Assembly: GCA_019639255.1 (NCBI GenBank)
Contig: JAHBSF010000041.1
Location: 1 to 46,821 of the forward strand
Direction of reading: 5' to 3'
Source of the DNA: Acidobacteriota bacterium
GTDB taxonomy: Bacteria > Acidobacteriota > Blastocatellia > RBC074
DNA length: 46,821 bases
Of this stretch, positions 28,115 through 39,861 are shown one piece after another (position 1 is the first letter of the stretch; each line of letters begins with the position of its first letter). The position numbers and the translations under genes were made by a program. Under the pieces are notes generated by a model that saw only the letters and a program-made list of their open reading frames with translations, was not told the origin of the DNA and made no database searches.

Positions 28115-29536
28115 CTATCCACCTCTGGCTCTCTTCTCGCCCTCGGCGATCAGCGTCGTCATTTTCCCGATCGAAGCGGCTTCGCAGTAGACGCGCAGCA
28201 GCGGTTCGGTTCCCGACTGCCGGAAAAGTATCCAGCTCTCGTCCTCGAAAATCAGCTTCGTCCCGTCAAGCGTCGCGATGTCTGCAACCGCGTACCCGCA
28301 AAACTCCGCCGGCGGATTTTCCCTCAACCCTTCAACCAGACGCCGGCCCTGCTCTACGGGTACGTGCAGGTCGCGCCGCTCGAAATGGAATTCGCCGAAC
28401 TCCCGCCATATGTCGCGCACGATTTCCGACGGATACTTACCGGCCGTCACCACGGCTTCGAGCAGCAGCAGCGAATTCAGTATTCCGTCGCGCTCCGGTA
28501 TGTGCCCGCGCACGCCGATTCCGCCCGATTCCTCGCCGCCGATCAGATAGTCGTTGGCCGGGTCCAGCATCAGATCCCCGATGTGTTTGAAACCTATCGG
28601 CTTTTCAAACAGGCGAAATCCGTATGATTCAGCGATCCGCCTCACGATCACTGATTGCGAAAACGTGCGCGCTACTGCGCCGCGCTCCCCGCGATTGCGA
28701 ACCATGTGCAGCAGCAGGATGGCCAGTATCTGATGCGTATTGATGTATTCGCCGCGTTCGTCCATCGCGCCGACGCGGTCGGCGTCGCCGTCCGTAGCGA
28801 GTCCGAGCATAGCGCCCCGCTCGCGTATCGCCGACGCAAGCGCGCCCAAATGCTGCGGCATCGGTTCGGGGAATACGCCGCCGAACAATGGATCCCTCCC
28901 GGCGCGAATCGTTTCGACCCTCAACCGCCCGCCCGACGCAATCGTTTCAATCCAGCGCCCGCCCGTGCCATGCATCGGATCGGCTATTACAAGCCCTTCG
29001 GAAGATTTGATCCGGTCCAGATCCACGAATGCTTCTACGGCGCGACGGTAATCCTCCGGGGGCGCAATGACTGCAACGAGATCCGAGCGCTGCGCTTCAT
29101 CGAGCGGCATGCGCCGTACCGGAGCCTCTCCAATGCGATGCTCTATCTGATCGGTGATTTTCGGCGTGGCCGCACCGCCGTACGGCGCCTTGAACTTGTA
29201 GCCGTTGAAATCCGGCGGATTGTGCGAAGCGGTGATTACTACGCCTCCGTCCAGACTCCGGTGTTTCACCTCGAATGAAATCAGCGGCGTGGGCGCATCG
29301 CACGACAGCAGATCTGCGTGTACATTGTTGCCGGCAAAAACTTCGGCGGCGCGCGCAGCAAACCATTCGGATGCAAAGCGCCGGTCGTAGCCGACCATCA
29401 CGGCCCACGGCCCCGCCGGCTTTTCGGATTTGATATATTCAACGAGCGCCTGCGTCACGCGTTCGACGTTTGCGTAGGTGAAGTCTTCTGCAATTCGCGC
29501 GCGCCATCCGTCGGTCCCAAACTTGATAGTCGTCAT
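28115..29536 (-). CDS. Alpha-D-phosphohexomutase (phosphoglucomutase/phosphomannomutase)
   Basis: Interconverts hexose-1- and hexose-6-phosphates in the cytoplasm to supply nucleotide-sugar synthesis. At 473 residues with the four expected domains it is full length. Visible motifs: FGTDGWRA at the N terminus, the phosphoserine loop ITASHNPPDFNGYK with Ser104, metal-binding DGDADRVGA, the sugar-specificity loop GGEESGGIG, and the phosphate-binding RQSGTEPLLRVY near the end. Glucose versus mannose specificity cannot be fixed from motifs alone. The nucleotidyltransferase gene lies upstream on the same strand, separated by hairpin copy 9, so the pair probably makes an NDP-hexose. Confidence 0.95.
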   Translation of the reverse strand: MTTIKFGTDGWRARIAEDFTYANVERVTQALVEYIKSEKPAGPWAVMVGYDRRFASEWFAARAAEVFAGNNVHADLLSCDAPTPLISFEVKHRSLDGGVVITASHNPPDFNGYKFKAPYGGAATPKITDQIEHRIGEAPVRRMPLDEAQRSDLVAVIAPPEDYRRAVEAFVDLDRIKSSEGLVIADPMHGTGGRWIETIASGGRLRVETIRAGRDPLFGGVFPEPMPQHLGALASAIRERGAMLGLATDGDADRVGAMDERGEYINTHQILAILLLHMVRNRGERGAVARTFSQSVIVRRIAESYGFRLFEKPIGFKHIGDLMLDPANDYLIGGEESGGIGVRGHIPERDGILNSLLLLEAVVTAGKYPSEIVRDIWREFGEFHFERRDLHVPVEQGRRLVEGLRENPPAEFCGYAVADIATLDGTKLIFEDESWILFRQSGTEPLLRVYCEAASIGKMTTLIAEGEKRARGG

Positions 29537-29551
29537 ATCGCCTGTTCCGGT

Positions 29552-29667
29552 GGGGAAGAGAGATAACGGAACAAACGAAATAAAACGAAAATTACGGAAT
29601 TACGGAAAAGTTGAATATTTCCGTCTGTTTCGTCTTATTTCGTCTGTTCCGTTATCTCTCTTCCTCC
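29552..29667. repeat. Hairpin element 9
   Basis: Near-consensus copy: left arm AGAGATAACGGAACAAACGA, right arm TTTCGTCTGTTCCGTTATCT, loop ACGGAAAAGTTGAATATTTC. Outer GGGGAAGA pairs with TCTTCCTCC. It sits 8 bases from the stop of the nucleotidyltransferase gene and 15 bases from the start of the mutase gene, i.e. between two genes that are probably co-transcribed. Confidence 0.93.
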
Positions 29668-29674
29668 TTCATTT

Positions 29675-30700
29675 TCAAACCGTACTGTGATCGGTGAGCG
29701 AACTCTTGTCGCCAAGCACCGCACCGTCGATTTCAACGTTCCTGCCGATTAGTCCGCTTCTGCCTACAAACGACCGAAGCACGGTCGCCCCCGTACCCAC
29801 GCGCGTGCCGGCCCACAAAACGGAATCTTCTATGCGCACGCGATCCTCTATGATGCAGTTCGGCCCGAGCACCGAATTTATTATCTCTACATTCGGCTTC
29901 AGCACACAGCTCGGATCGACTACCGAAAGCGCATCTATTCGCGGCGAGTCCTCGCCGCCGCCGGTTGGCATGCGCTCCGGCGCGTATCCGGGAAGTAGGC
30001 CTGCGAGCAGGTCCAGATTGGCTCGCATGTAGCGCGGCGGTTCGCCTATGTCGATCCAGTAACCATCCCATATGTAGGAGTAAAACGGGGCGCCGATTTC
30101 CAGAAGTTTCGGAAACAGATTGGTCTCGAACGAGCAGCTTTCGTCTTCGGGTATGTATTGAAGGATTTCCGGTTCAAGTATGTAAAGCCCCGCGTTGACG
30201 GTGTTGACCGTGATTTCTTCGGGCCTGGGTTTTTCGCGGAATTTTATTACGCGGCCGTCCGCATCGGTTTCCACCAGGCCGAATCCCGCAGGGTTTTCGA
30301 CCGGCGTTGCAACGATCGTGGCAGCCGAATTTTTCTCTTGATGAAAACTGATTGCGGAATTCAGATCGAGCGAGGTCAGAATGTCGCCGTTCAATACGAC
30401 GGCCGTACGGTCGATGAACTCCGATGCATTGCGATAAGCGCCCGCAGTGCCGAGCGGGAGTGGTTCGTGCGCGTAGCGTATGCGCACGCCGAAGTCCTGC
30501 CCGTCGGCGAGGATCTCTTCGATCTTTCCGGGCTGATAGGAAAGCGAAAGGATTATGTCTTTTATGCCCGCGCGTTTTAGCAGATCTACCTGGTAGAGCA
30601 GAAACGGACGGTTTACTACGGGGACGACCGGTTTCGGCGTATGAATTGTCAGCGGTCGCAGCTTTGTCCCCTTCCCACCTGCAAGGATCAAGGCCTGCAT
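29675..30700 (-). CDS. NDP-sugar synthase / sugar-1-phosphate nucleotidyltransferase
   Basis: A 341-residue enzyme joining a hexose-1-phosphate to an NTP. The N-terminal Rossmann-like domain has the activation loop LILAGGKGTKLRPLT (residues 4-18; Lys replaces the usual Arg) and the sugar-binding PKPVVPVVNRP. It also has PLPLGTAGA and VLNGDIL, with the metal-binding Asp. The C-terminal part has hexapeptide-type left-handed beta-helix turns (NCIIEDRVRIEDSVLWAG). This layout fits mannose-1-phosphate guanylyltransferases and related NDP-sugar synthases. GTP/dTTP/UTP preference is not settled. It is the first gene of the long minus-strand run and lies divergent from the thiolase gene. Confidence 0.92.
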   Translation of the reverse strand: MQALILAGGKGTKLRPLTIHTPKPVVPVVNRPFLLYQVDLLKRAGIKDIILSLSYQPGKIEEILADGQDFGVRIRYAHEPLPLGTAGAYRNASEFIDRTAVVLNGDILTSLDLNSAISFHQEKNSAATIVATPVENPAGFGLVETDADGRVIKFREKPRPEEITVNTVNAGLYILEPEILQYIPEDESCSFETNLFPKLLEIGAPFYSYIWDGYWIDIGEPPRYMRANLDLLAGLLPGYAPERMPTGGGEDSPRIDALSVVDPSCVLKPNVEIINSVLGPNCIIEDRVRIEDSVLWAGTRVGTGATVLRSFVGRSGLIGRNVEIDGAVLGDKSSLTDHSTV

Positions 30701-30826
30701 GCAGCGAGTAATGCTCCCTTCTCGACAAAACGTCGGTCAAGCGGAAACGAACGGCGAGTGTAGCATCGGGGTTGCGCCCTTGCCAAACCGCGACGGACTC
30801 CGCATCTCTCCGCGCACGCACCGTGA

Positions 30827-30854
30827 TTGACTCTCCACACTCGGCGAATATAAT
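30827..30854 (+). promoter_or_regulatory. Sigma-70-type promoter for the thiolase gene
   Basis: TTGACT at 30827-30832 and TATAAT at 30849-30854, separated by 16 bases. This predicts transcription starting near 30861 and a leader of about 53 bases before the thiolase ATG at 30914. It is the best match to a housekeeping promoter noticed in the window. Confidence 0.7.
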
Positions 30855-30913
30855 CGAATGCGAACGTCGCGCGAGGATTCAGCGCACGTGATTTTTATTA
30901 CGGACAGTTTGCC

Positions 30914-32092
30914 ATGAAAGAGCCAGTCATACTCAGCGCCGCACGCACCGCAATCGGAAAATTCCAGGGCAGTCTGAAATCCTTCACCGCGCCGCAACTC
31001 GGCGCCGTTGCCGTACGCCACGCGATCGAACGCGCGGGCATAGACGCGCAACAGGTCGACGAAGTCATCATGGGATGCGTGCTTCAGGCGGGCCTCGGAC
31101 AAAATCCGGCGCGCCAGGCCGCGCTCGGCGCGGGCCTTCCTAACGCGGTAGCCGCGCTTACGGTCAACAAGGTATGCGGCTCGGGTCTGAAATCCGTCAT
31201 GCTCGCAGCTCAGGCCGTAGCGCTCGGCGATGCAGAATGGATCGTCGCCGGCGGCATGGAATCCATGACCAATGCGCCGTATCTGCTGACCAAAGCCCGC
31301 GACGGCTACCGACTCGGCAACGGCGAAGTCATCGACGCGATGATCCACGACGGATTGTGGTGCGCTTTTGACCGATGGCATATGGGCGAAACCGGGGAAG
31401 TAGTCGCGCGCGAATTCAACGTATCGCGCGAGCAGCAGGATGAGTACGCCGCCGAGTCCCATCGCCGCTCCGTAGAAGCCATCGGCGCCGGCCGATTTGC
31501 GGACGAAATCTGCGCCGTGGAAATCCCGCAGCGCAAGGGCGATCCCGTGCGATTTTCCGTCGATGAAGGACCGCGTGCCGAAACCACGCTCGATTCGCTT
31601 GCACGGCTGAGGCCCGCGTTTCGCTCCGACGGCTCCGTGACCGCGGGCAACGCATCCCAGATCAGCGACGGGGCCGCCGCCGTTGTCGTAACGAGCGCCG
31701 AAGCGGCGCGCGCCGCAGGCCGCGAGCCGCTTGCACGCATACGCGCACAGGCTACATCGGGCGTCGAACCGCGACTTGTAATGATGGCGCCCGTGGATGC
31801 GGTGCGAATGGTTGCGAAGAAGGCGGGCTGGAAGCTGGATGAAGTGGATCTTTTTGAACTCAATGAAGCGTTTTCTTCGCAGTCCGTAGCGGTCGCGCGC
31901 GAACTCGGCATCGACCGCGATCGCGTCAACGTCAACGGCGGCGCCGTGGCGCTCGGGCATCCGATCGGAGCATCGGGCGCGCGCGTACTTGCGACGCTTC
32001 TTTACGAGATGAATCGCAGGCAAGCGCGCCGCGGCGTTGCGAGCCTTTGCCTGGGCGGCGGCAACGCCGTCGCACTCGCGGTTGAACGCTAA
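30914..32092 (+). CDS. Acetyl-CoA C-acetyltransferase (thiolase)
   Basis: A 392-residue thiolase that condenses two acetyl-CoA to acetoacetyl-CoA or cleaves 3-ketoacyl-CoA. The catalytic residues are complete: acyl-carrying Cys88 in [10 protein letters not shown], His349 in [12 protein letters not shown], and Cys379 in [20 protein letters not shown] (NEAF motif) is also present. Length is standard for the biosynthetic type (AtoB/PhbA/ThlA). No partner fatty-acid or PHB genes are adjacent, so biosynthetic versus degradative use is undecided. It has its own promoter and is followed by hairpin copy 10. Confidence 0.96.
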   Translation: MKEPVILSAARTAIGKFQGSLKSFTAPQLGAVAVRHAIERAGIDAQQVDEVIMGCVLQAGLGQNPARQAALGAGLPNAVAALTVNKVCGSGLKSVMLAAQAVALGDAEWIVAGGMESMTNAPYLLTKARDGYRLGNGEVIDAMIHDGLWCAFDRWHMGETGEVVAREFNVSREQQDEYAAESHRRSVEAIGAGRFADEICAVEIPQRKGDPVRFSVDEGPRAETTLDSLARLRPAFRSDGSVTAGNASQISDGAAAVVVTSAEAARAAGREPLARIRAQATSGVEPRLVMMAPVDAVRMVAKKAGWKLDEVDLFELNEAFSSQSVAVARELGIDRDRVNVNGGAVALGHPIGASGARVLATLLYEMNRRQARRGVASLCLGGGNAVALAVER

Positions 32093-32121
32093 ATCGGTCC
32101 ACAGGAGATTGGCCTACGGCG

Positions 32122-32150
32122 TGAGAGAAAAGAGAGAAAAGAGAGAAAAA
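32122..32150. repeat. Three short direct repeats GAGAGAAAA
   Basis: Three tandem GAGAGAAAA-type units lead into the left arm of hairpin copy 10. Other copies have only one such purine block at the arm edge, so this looks like local slippage expansion. Confidence 0.7.
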
Positions 32151-32233
32151 CGGAACATACGGAATAAACGAAACAAACGGAAAAGCCCTGATCTTCCGAT
32201 TGTTTCGTCTATTCCGTAGTTTGGTTTTTCTCT
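32141..32233. repeat. Hairpin element 10
   Basis: Left arm GAGAGAAAAACGGAACATAC, right arm CGTCTATTCCGTAGTTTGG followed by TTTTTCTC. The arms pair with more mismatches than most copies. It lies 48 bases after the thiolase stop and 35 bases before the TPR gene start. Confidence 0.78.
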
Positions 32234-32268
32234 GCTGTTGTTGCTTAATCTCACTGTGTATTGTGTAT

Positions 32269-33504
32269 ATGATTTTCTGCCAACGTTGTAAAACTTCGAA
32301 TCCGCTGGAAGCCGAACATTGCGGCGCGTGCGGCACTCGTCTGCTCATCATCTCAGGCGCGCAGGATACTTCGGCGCTTCTGGCCACAAACGATCACTCG
32401 CTCGAAGAGCACCTGCTCGAACGCATCAGCACGCTTGAAGCCGCGCTTACGCGCATGCAGGACCGCTTCGAACAGTTGCTCGAACTCGCGCAGCAGCAGG
32501 CTACCGGCAGCTTTTACGATCACATGATGATCGAGGCGCTGTCGGAAATCCTGGCCGAAGGCCGGCTGCTGAGCACCGACGATCTCGAGCAGCGCTGGCG
32601 CATCCACGTAGCCAGGCATTACGAAGAAACCATAGAACGCGAGCGGCTCGACGAACGCTGCGCGCAGATACTGTCGAACTATCGCGGAACGCAGCGCGAG
32701 GATTTCGGCAATCTCGTAGAAGAAGGCGCGCAGCTTGTCAGCGAAGGCCACACGCGGCGCGGGCTGCGGCTGCTCGAACAGGGCCTTGCCCTCGATGAAC
32801 AGAACATCGAACTGCTCTTTACCGTAGGCGAATGCTACTTTCAGTTCGGCAAGGGGCTGGAAGCTTCGGGATTTCTCAGGCGCGTCGTTGCACTCGACTC
32901 GGACCACTTCGGCGCACGATTGCTGCTCGGACTTCTGAGCGGAGAGGCGGGCGAAGCCGAACTCGCCAAGATTCACCTTCAGCACGCCATCACCATAGAC
33001 AACGACTCTTTCGCCGCGCATTACGGTCTCGGGCGGTTGCTCGCCTGCGAGGGCAGGATTGCCGAAGCGCTCGCGCATCTCAAACGCGCTCTTGCGCTCA
33101 AACCCACGCCCGAAATGCACTACCTCGTAGGCCGCGCCTACTGGGAGCAGGGCCAGGCCTCGCGTGCGCTCAAACATCTGCAGAAGGCCGTGCGGCTGGA
33201 TCCGCGCTTTGACGCGGCGCTCTACAGCCTCGGCTGGCTTTACTGGCAGTCCAACAAAACCAACGAGGCGCGCGAGCATTTTCGCGCCGCGTATGAAATC
33301 AATCCGCGCGATTCGCATTACCGCGTAGCGATGCAGGCGCACGCAGGCGACGAACTGCCGCAGCCTCCTGCGCCCGGATGGGCTCACCTGATACGCAAGC
33401 GACGCACGGCCAATTCCGAAACGCGCTTCATAGAACTGCTCTGGCGCGATCTGGCGAGCGTGGCGCTGGCGCCCTCTGCATTGCGAAAAACTCCCAGAAA
33501 GTGA
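32269..33504 (+). CDS. Zinc-ribbon and TPR-repeat protein
   Basis: A 411-residue cytoplasmic protein. Start ATG 32269 ([11 protein letters not shown]) is chosen because it places a zinc ribbon at the very N terminus: CQRC at residues 4-7 and CGAC near 19-22. The longer frame from 32200 runs through the hairpin repeat. No good ribosome-binding site is visible. A coiled-coil-like segment follows ([20 protein letters not shown], about 45-85). The C-terminal half holds about five tetratricopeptide repeats ([59 protein letters not shown]). Such proteins are scaffolds; the partner is unknown. Confidence 0.82.
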   Translation: MIFCQRCKTSNPLEAEHCGACGTRLLIISGAQDTSALLATNDHSLEEHLLERISTLEAALTRMQDRFEQLLELAQQQATGSFYDHMMIEALSEILAEGRLLSTDDLEQRWRIHVARHYEETIERERLDERCAQILSNYRGTQREDFGNLVEEGAQLVSEGHTRRGLRLLEQGLALDEQNIELLFTVGECYFQFGKGLEASGFLRRVVALDSDHFGARLLLGLLSGEAGEAELAKIHLQHAITIDNDSFAAHYGLGRLLACEGRIAEALAHLKRALALKPTPEMHYLVGRAYWEQGQASRALKHLQKAVRLDPRFDAALYSLGWLYWQSNKTNEAREHFRAAYEINPRDSHYRVAMQAHAGDELPQPPAPGWAHLIRKRRTANSETRFIELLWRDLASVALAPSALRKTPRK

Positions 33505-33735
33505 TGGCGCAGAGTTCGCTGAAAGTGGTAGACTTGCGTCAGACTGAAGCGGCCGGCCGGTACTGTCTCCTCAGCCGACGCCGAACCGGGCTGCAAACGG
33601 GTCTCGCCGCCCCTGTAAGGGCGGAGCAATCGCGGGCACAACTTAAGTCGATCTCCATCCGGGCTCCGGCGCGCCGGAAGTGCGTCGAACGCAGGACGGG
33701 AGATCAAAACGATTCCGGGATAAGCGAGGGATTCT

Positions 33736-35886
<2,151 letters not shown>

Positions 35887-35982
35887 GAGAGAAACTACGG
35901 AACAAACGGAATTAACGGAAACTGCGGAAGGGAATGATCTTTTCCGTTTGTTCCGTTTATTTCCGTTTGTTCCGTTATCTCT
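35887..35982. repeat. Hairpin element 11, directly after the recA stop
   Basis: Left arm CTACGGAACAAACGGAATTA, right arm TTTCCGTTTGTTCCGTTATC. The first base of the element follows the TAA of recA. Its right end is 11 bases before the selD ribosome-binding site. The right arm holds the TTTCCGTTTGTTCCG unit twice. Confidence 0.9.
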
Positions 35983-35993
35983 GTGGATTTAAT

Positions 35994-35998
35994 GGAGG
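35994..35998 (+). promoter_or_regulatory. Ribosome-binding site fixing the selD start
   Basis: GGAGG five bases before ATG 36004. It supports initiation upstream of the in-frame TGA rather than at the ATG at 36184, which lies inside the conserved protein. Confidence 0.85.
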
Positions 35999-36003
35999 AA
36001 ACG

Positions 36004-37041
36004 ATGGAGAAGCGGTTGACCGAGATGGTCGCCTGTGCGGGTTGAGCGGCCAAGCTCGCGCCCGGCGCGCTCGCTCAGGTTCTGAGCGGGCTTCCACGAC
36101 CACCGCACGATCCGAGACTTCTTATCGGCTATGAAACCGCCGATGACGCCGGAGTCTACCTTCTGCGCGACGATCTCGCGATTGTGCAAACGGTCGATTT
36201 CTTCACTCCCATCGTAGACGATCCGTTCGATTACGGCCGCATCGCCGCGCTCAATTCGATCAACGATGTATGGGCTATGGCGGGCACGCCCGTTACGGCC
36301 CTTGCCGTTACCTGCTTTCCGAAACAGGGCGTAGAGTACGAGATACTGGGCGAGATCATGCGCGGCGGCCTGTCGATATTGACCGAACACAAGGTAGCGC
36401 TGCTCGGCGGGCACAGCGTAGACAATGACCAGATCATGTTCGGCTACGCAGTAACCGGAACGATCGATCCGCGCCGGATCGCCGCCAACACGGGCGCGCG
36501 TGCGGGCGACATTCTGATACTCACAAAACCCGTGGGCACGGGCATCGTTTCGACCGCAATCAAGTTCGACAAGTGCCCGCCCGCAGTCGCCGAGGGTTCG
36601 CGCCGCGTCATGCTGACGGCAGGCGACCGGGCCGCCGCCGCTATGCGCGATTTCGGCGTGCGCGGCGCAACCGACATCACGGGATTCGGACTGCTCGGCC
36701 ACGCCTGGGAGATGGCGCGCGCAAGCCGGGTGACGTTTGAAATCGATTCGGCCCGAATCCCGCAGATTGATGGGGCTCTCGATCTTGCACGCGCGCGCAT
36801 GGTGACGCGCGGCGACCGCGTCAATCGCGAATACGTCGGCGACGACCTCGCAATCGGTTCCGGCATCGGCAAAGACCTGCAGAGCCTTATGTTCGATCCG
36901 CAAACTGCGGGCGGTATGCTGATCTCGATTGCTGAAGAAAAGGCCGATGAATTGCTCGATCGCCTGCGTATCGACTACCCCGACGCTGCGATCATAGGAC
37001 GCGTCGGGGAGCGCAGCGATCGATCCGTATTCGTCGCCTGA
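36004..37041 (+). CDS. selD: Selenide, water dikinase (selenophosphate synthetase), predicted selenoprotein
   Basis: Makes selenophosphate from selenide and ATP, the donor for selenocysteine tRNA. From ATG 36004 the product is 345 residues if TGA at 36043-36045 is read as selenocysteine 14; E. coli SelD has 347. The N terminus reads [21 protein letters not shown], and U falls at the catalytic Cys/Sec position of SelD, next to the essential Lys17. Downstream the same frame continues without a break through the ATP-binding [40 protein letters not shown] and LLGGHSVDN, and the C-terminal [17 protein letters not shown] and [10 protein letters not shown]. Treating 36184 as the start would lose the active site. 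A SECIS-like hairpin lies just after the TGA. No selA, selB or selC is seen nearby. Confidence 0.96.
36043..36045 (+). other. In-frame TGA predicted to encode selenocysteine
   Basis: TGA within GGT-TGA-GCG-GCC-AAG, in phase with conserved SelD sequence on both sides. It is at the position occupied by Cys or Sec in known SelD proteins. Confidence 0.93.
36069..36091 (+). promoter_or_regulatory. SECIS-like hairpin in selD mRNA
   Basis: A ten-pair stem (36069-36078 with 36082-36091, one G-U pair) formed by GCTCGCTCAG and CTGAGCGGGC, with a three-base loop GTT at 36079-36081. The loop begins 33 bases after the TGA and has a G at its first position, features expected of a bacterial SECIS that binds SelB. 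The loop and upper stem read AGGUUCU, close to AGGUCU of E. coli fdhF. Confidence 0.72.
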
Positions 37042-37055
37042 AAAACAACAGATAA

Positions 37056-37111
37056 CAACCGAATACTATCAACCCGATATCATCAACCTGATATCGTCGA
37101 CCCGATATCAA
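37056..37111. repeat. 14-base tandem repeat upstream of the aminotransferase
   Basis: Three clear units at 37070, 37084 and 37098 (CAACCCGATATCAT, CAACCTGATATCGT, CGACCCGATATCAA) and one diverged unit at 37056 (CAACCGAATACTAT). Each of the three holds the palindrome GATATC. They fill the gap between selD and the aminotransferase, ending 28 bases before its ATG, so they may be a repeated operator or a slippage product. Confidence 0.85.
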
Positions 37112-37139
37112 AATAATCCTCCGAAAGGGCAATTATTCT

Positions 37140-38333
37140 ATGACCGTTGACGCACCCGTGATTGCACATCTCGATCCGCCGCGCAGGACGCTGCTCGGCC
37201 CCGGCCCAAGTCCCGTAGACGACCGCGTGCTGCGGGCTATGAGCGCGCCGCTTGTCGGGCATCTCGATCCGGTTTTTATACGCACCATGGATGAAATTCA
37301 GGAGATGCTGCGCTATGTATTTGAAACCAACAACCGCTTGACCATTCCCGTATCGGGCACCGGGAGCGCCGGTATGGAAGCAACGATTGCCAACCTTATC
37401 GAACCGGAGGAAGAAGTAGTCGTATGCATACACGGATACTTCGGCGAGCGGATGTCGGATATGGTAAGCCGTTTGGGCGGCCGGCCCGTGCGCGTCGAAT
37501 GCGATTGGGGCGCTCCCATTGATCTCGACAAAACGCGCGAAGCGTGGCGCAAATCAAACGCACGCATACTTTTCGGCGTACACGCCGAAACATCTACGGG
37601 CGTGCTGCAGGATCTGCGCCCATTGCGCGAGATCGCCGATGAGCGCGACGGACTGCTTCTGGTCGATGCGGTAACGAGTCTCGGCGCGCATTCGGTAGGC
37701 GCGGACCGCAACGGCGTAGACGCCTGTTATTCCGGGACGCAGAAGGCGCTCAGTTGCCCGCCGGGACTTTCGCCCGTCACCTTCAGCGAGCGCGCAGTGG
37801 AAAAGATTCGCGCACGACGCACGCCTTGCAGCAGTTGGTATCTGGATGTAGGTCTGCTGCTCAATTATTGGGGCAGCGACCGCGTGTATCATCATACCGC
37901 GCCGATTTCGATGAATTACGCGCTGCACGAGGCGCTTCGTGTCATTCTTGAGGAAGGGCTGGAAGCTCGCGCCGATCGTCACCAGCGTAATCATCGGGCG
38001 CTGGTTGCAGGCGTCGAAGCCATGGGGCTTGCGATGCAGGTTGCGCCCGAATCGCGGCTCTGGACCCTCAATACCGTGCGCGCGCCCGAAAACATAGACG
38101 AAGCGAAGGTACGCAAACGCCTGCTGGAAGAGTTCAATATCGAAGTAGGCGGCGGGCTCGGCGTATTCAAGGGCAAACTCTGGCGCATCGGGTTGATGGG
38201 CGCGGGCAGCACGGAAAACAACGTACTACTTTTGCTCGCTGCTCTCGAAAAGGCGCTCGCCGACGAGGGATTCAAGGTGAAGGATTCGGGCGTAAGCGCA
38301 GCCGCCGCCCTTTACAGCAACGAGAAAAGTTAA
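37140..38333 (+). CDS. Class V aminotransferase (alanine/serine--glyoxylate aminotransferase family)
   Basis: A 397-residue PLP-dependent enzyme that moves an amino group between alanine or serine and glyoxylate (or a close relative). Family signatures: [17 protein letters not shown] near the N terminus, [41 protein letters not shown] with the PLP-contacting Asp, and the Schiff-base Lys202 in [15 protein letters not shown]. Conserved WRIGLMG lies near the C terminus. Length is normal. A GAAAGGG ribosome-binding sequence and the 14-base tandem repeat precede it. The stop TAA is followed at once by a flank shared with the membrane-fusion gene, and then hairpin copy 12. Substrate preference is not settled. 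Confidence 0.93.
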   Translation: MTVDAPVIAHLDPPRRTLLGPGPSPVDDRVLRAMSAPLVGHLDPVFIRTMDEIQEMLRYVFETNNRLTIPVSGTGSAGMEATIANLIEPEEEVVVCIHGYFGERMSDMVSRLGGRPVRVECDWGAPIDLDKTREAWRKSNARILFGVHAETSTGVLQDLRPLREIADERDGLLLVDAVTSLGAHSVGADRNGVDACYSGTQKALSCPPGLSPVTFSERAVEKIRARRTPCSSWYLDVGLLLNYWGSDRVYHHTAPISMNYALHEALRVILEEGLEARADRHQRNHRALVAGVEAMGLAMQVAPESRLWTLNTVRAPENIDEAKVRKRLLEEFNIEVGGGLGVFKGKLWRIGLMGAGSTENNVLLLLAALEKALADEGFKVKDSGVSAAAALYSNEKS

Positions 38334-38359
38334 ATCAAACCACACGACTTCGGGATGTA
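38331..38359. repeat. Stop-anchored flank of hairpin 12
   Basis: From the TAA stop, ATCAAACCACACGACTTCGG leads into hairpin 12. The same 22 bases follow the stop of the membrane-fusion gene at 45635, and a diverged form follows the Oar-like gene stop at 13391. Confidence 0.88.
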
Positions 38360-38460
38360 AAAGAGAGATGACGGAACAAACGAAATATAACGAAAAGAAC
38401 TAAAATACTCAATTTTTCAGTTCTTTTCGTTATATTTCGTTTGTTCCGTCATCTCTCTTT
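38360..38460. repeat. Hairpin element 12, perfect 42-bp arms
   Basis: The arms 38360-38401 and 38419-38460 are perfectly complementary over 42 bases, around a 17-base loop. This copy has GATGACGG where most copies have GATAACGG, and the complementary arm has CCGTCATC, so the variant is matched on both sides. It lies between convergent genes (aminotransferase and VWA protein). Confidence 0.95.
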
Positions 38461-38482
38461 GATTTCCGCGTGTTCCGGGCCT

Positions 38483-39850
38483 TTACTTCACGCGGCTGGT
38501 CCGGCGTCGCATGAAATCCATCATGACGTATTGGCCGAGGCTGAGGCTGGTAGTGAAGTACGCCTTGCCGTGAGCGATCTCGGTAAGGCGTTTGACGAAT
38601 TCGACCAGATAATAATCATCCGTCAGCATGAAGGTATTGACTATGATCCCGGAGCGACGGCACTGCGCGGCTTCTGCAAGCGTCGCGTCGATTATCATCG
38701 GATCCAGACCCATCGGATTCTTGTACAACCTTCGTTTCCGGTCTTCGCGACTCTTGCTCCCCATCGGAGCATCATCCAGAAACAGCGCCGAGGGTTTTCC
38801 GTCCGTGATCATGATGATCTGGCGCATGTCCTTGCGCTGCGAAAGAAGTATCCTCCGCGCAAGCCGCAACCCCTCGCACGTATTTGTGTGATACGGACCT
38901 ACCTGCACGCTGCCGAGCTTCGCAAGCGGCACCTCTTCGGCCGAATCGTGAAAAAGCACCAGCTTGAGCGAATCGCCCGGATACTGCGTCCGGATCAGAT
39001 GCGCGAGCGCAAGCGCTACCCGCTTTGCCGGAGTAAACCGGTCCTCTCCGTAAAGAATCATCGAATGCGAACAGTCGAGCATCACTACCGTAGCGCACGA
39101 CGACTGATACTCCGACTGCCGAACCATCAGATCGGAGTATTCCAGATTGAGCGGTACGCCGAGGCCCTCGCGCGCAATCGCAGAGAGAAGCGTCGCGTTG
39201 ACGTCCAGATTCAGCGCATCGCCGAACTCATAGGGTTTTGAAGACTCGTAGGCCTCTACGCCGGTAGCAAGGTGATTGGTATCGTGCCGGCCGAAAGACG
39301 AACGGCCGAAACTGCTCATAAGATTTTTGAGCGTCTTGTAGCCGAGAAAATCCAGGCCCTTTTCCGTAACCTCAAATCGTATGCGCGCGCGGCGATAGTC
39401 CTCGGTTTTGCCCTCGCCCGACTGAGGTCGAAAACGCGCCCTGCGCGCTTCGCTTCCTTCTCCGTCCTGATCTCCGTCTATGTCTCCGGGTTCGCCTTCG
39501 GCCTGGAGGTAACCTTCCTGCAGCAGGCGCTCGATCAACCGGTCGATCAGTTCATCGAGTTTTTCGTCGCGCGCCTCGCCGTTTTCGTCAAACAGTTGAT
39601 CGTACTGCTCGCGGTCGAGCAGGCCCGAACTGCGCAGCGCCTCGCGTATGGCCCTGCGCAACCCCTCAAGCGCGTCTTCCTGATCACCCAGCGGTTCGTC
39701 ATCGTCCCAATTGCGGCGACGAAAGCTCTGCCGGAACTGCCGCTCGAAGCCGCTTTGCAGCAGATAATCCGAGAGCGCTTCCATCAACTCTTCGAGACTC
39801 AGATCGTCCCAATCTGCCCCGGTCCATTGAGAATAACGCGTGTATCGCAT
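38483..39850 (-). CDS. VWA-domain protein, partner of a MoxR-type ATPase
   Basis: A 455-residue protein. The N-terminal half is charged and helical ([34 protein letters not shown]), with an acidic stretch [13 protein letters not shown] near residue 125. The C-terminal half is a von Willebrand factor A domain with the MIDAS motif [10 protein letters not shown] at Asp259, the conserved Thr in [10 protein letters not shown], and [11 protein letters not shown]. Such proteins work with MoxR/BchI-type AAA+ ATPases as metal-dependent chaperones or complex-assembly factors. The ATPase gene lies upstream on the same strand, separated by 575 bases of inverted repeats. The start is ATG 39850; the ribosome-binding site is weak. 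The target is unknown. Confidence 0.9.
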   Translation of the reverse strand: MRYTRYSQWTGADWDDLSLEELMEALSDYLLQSGFERQFRQSFRRRNWDDDEPLGDQEDALEGLRRAIREALRSSGLLDREQYDQLFDENGEARDEKLDELIDRLIERLLQEGYLQAEGEPGDIDGDQDGEGSEARRARFRPQSGEGKTEDYRRARIRFEVTEKGLDFLGYKTLKNLMSSFGRSSFGRHDTNHLATGVEAYESSKPYEFGDALNLDVNATLLSAIAREGLGVPLNLEYSDLMVRQSEYQSSCATVVMLDCSHSMILYGEDRFTPAKRVALALAHLIRTQYPGDSLKLVLFHDSAEEVPLAKLGSVQVGPYHTNTCEGLRLARRILLSQRKDMRQIIMITDGKPSALFLDDAPMGSKSREDRKRRLYKNPMGLDPMIIDATLAEAAQCRRSGIIVNTFMLTDDYYLVEFVKRLTEIAHGKAYFTTSLSLGQYVMMDFMRRRTSRVK

Positions 39851-39861
39851 AGAAAGTGCTG

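Noticed and set aside
33505-33735. LexA-controlled recA promoter.
   Set aside because: No clear GAAC-N4-GTTC or CTG-N10-CAG box was found; only a 6-bp hairpin at 33607-33624.
36184-37041. SelD starting at ATG 36184 as an intact ordinary gene.
   Set aside because: This start lies inside the conserved protein and drops the active site; the upstream in-frame sequence matches SelD through a TGA.
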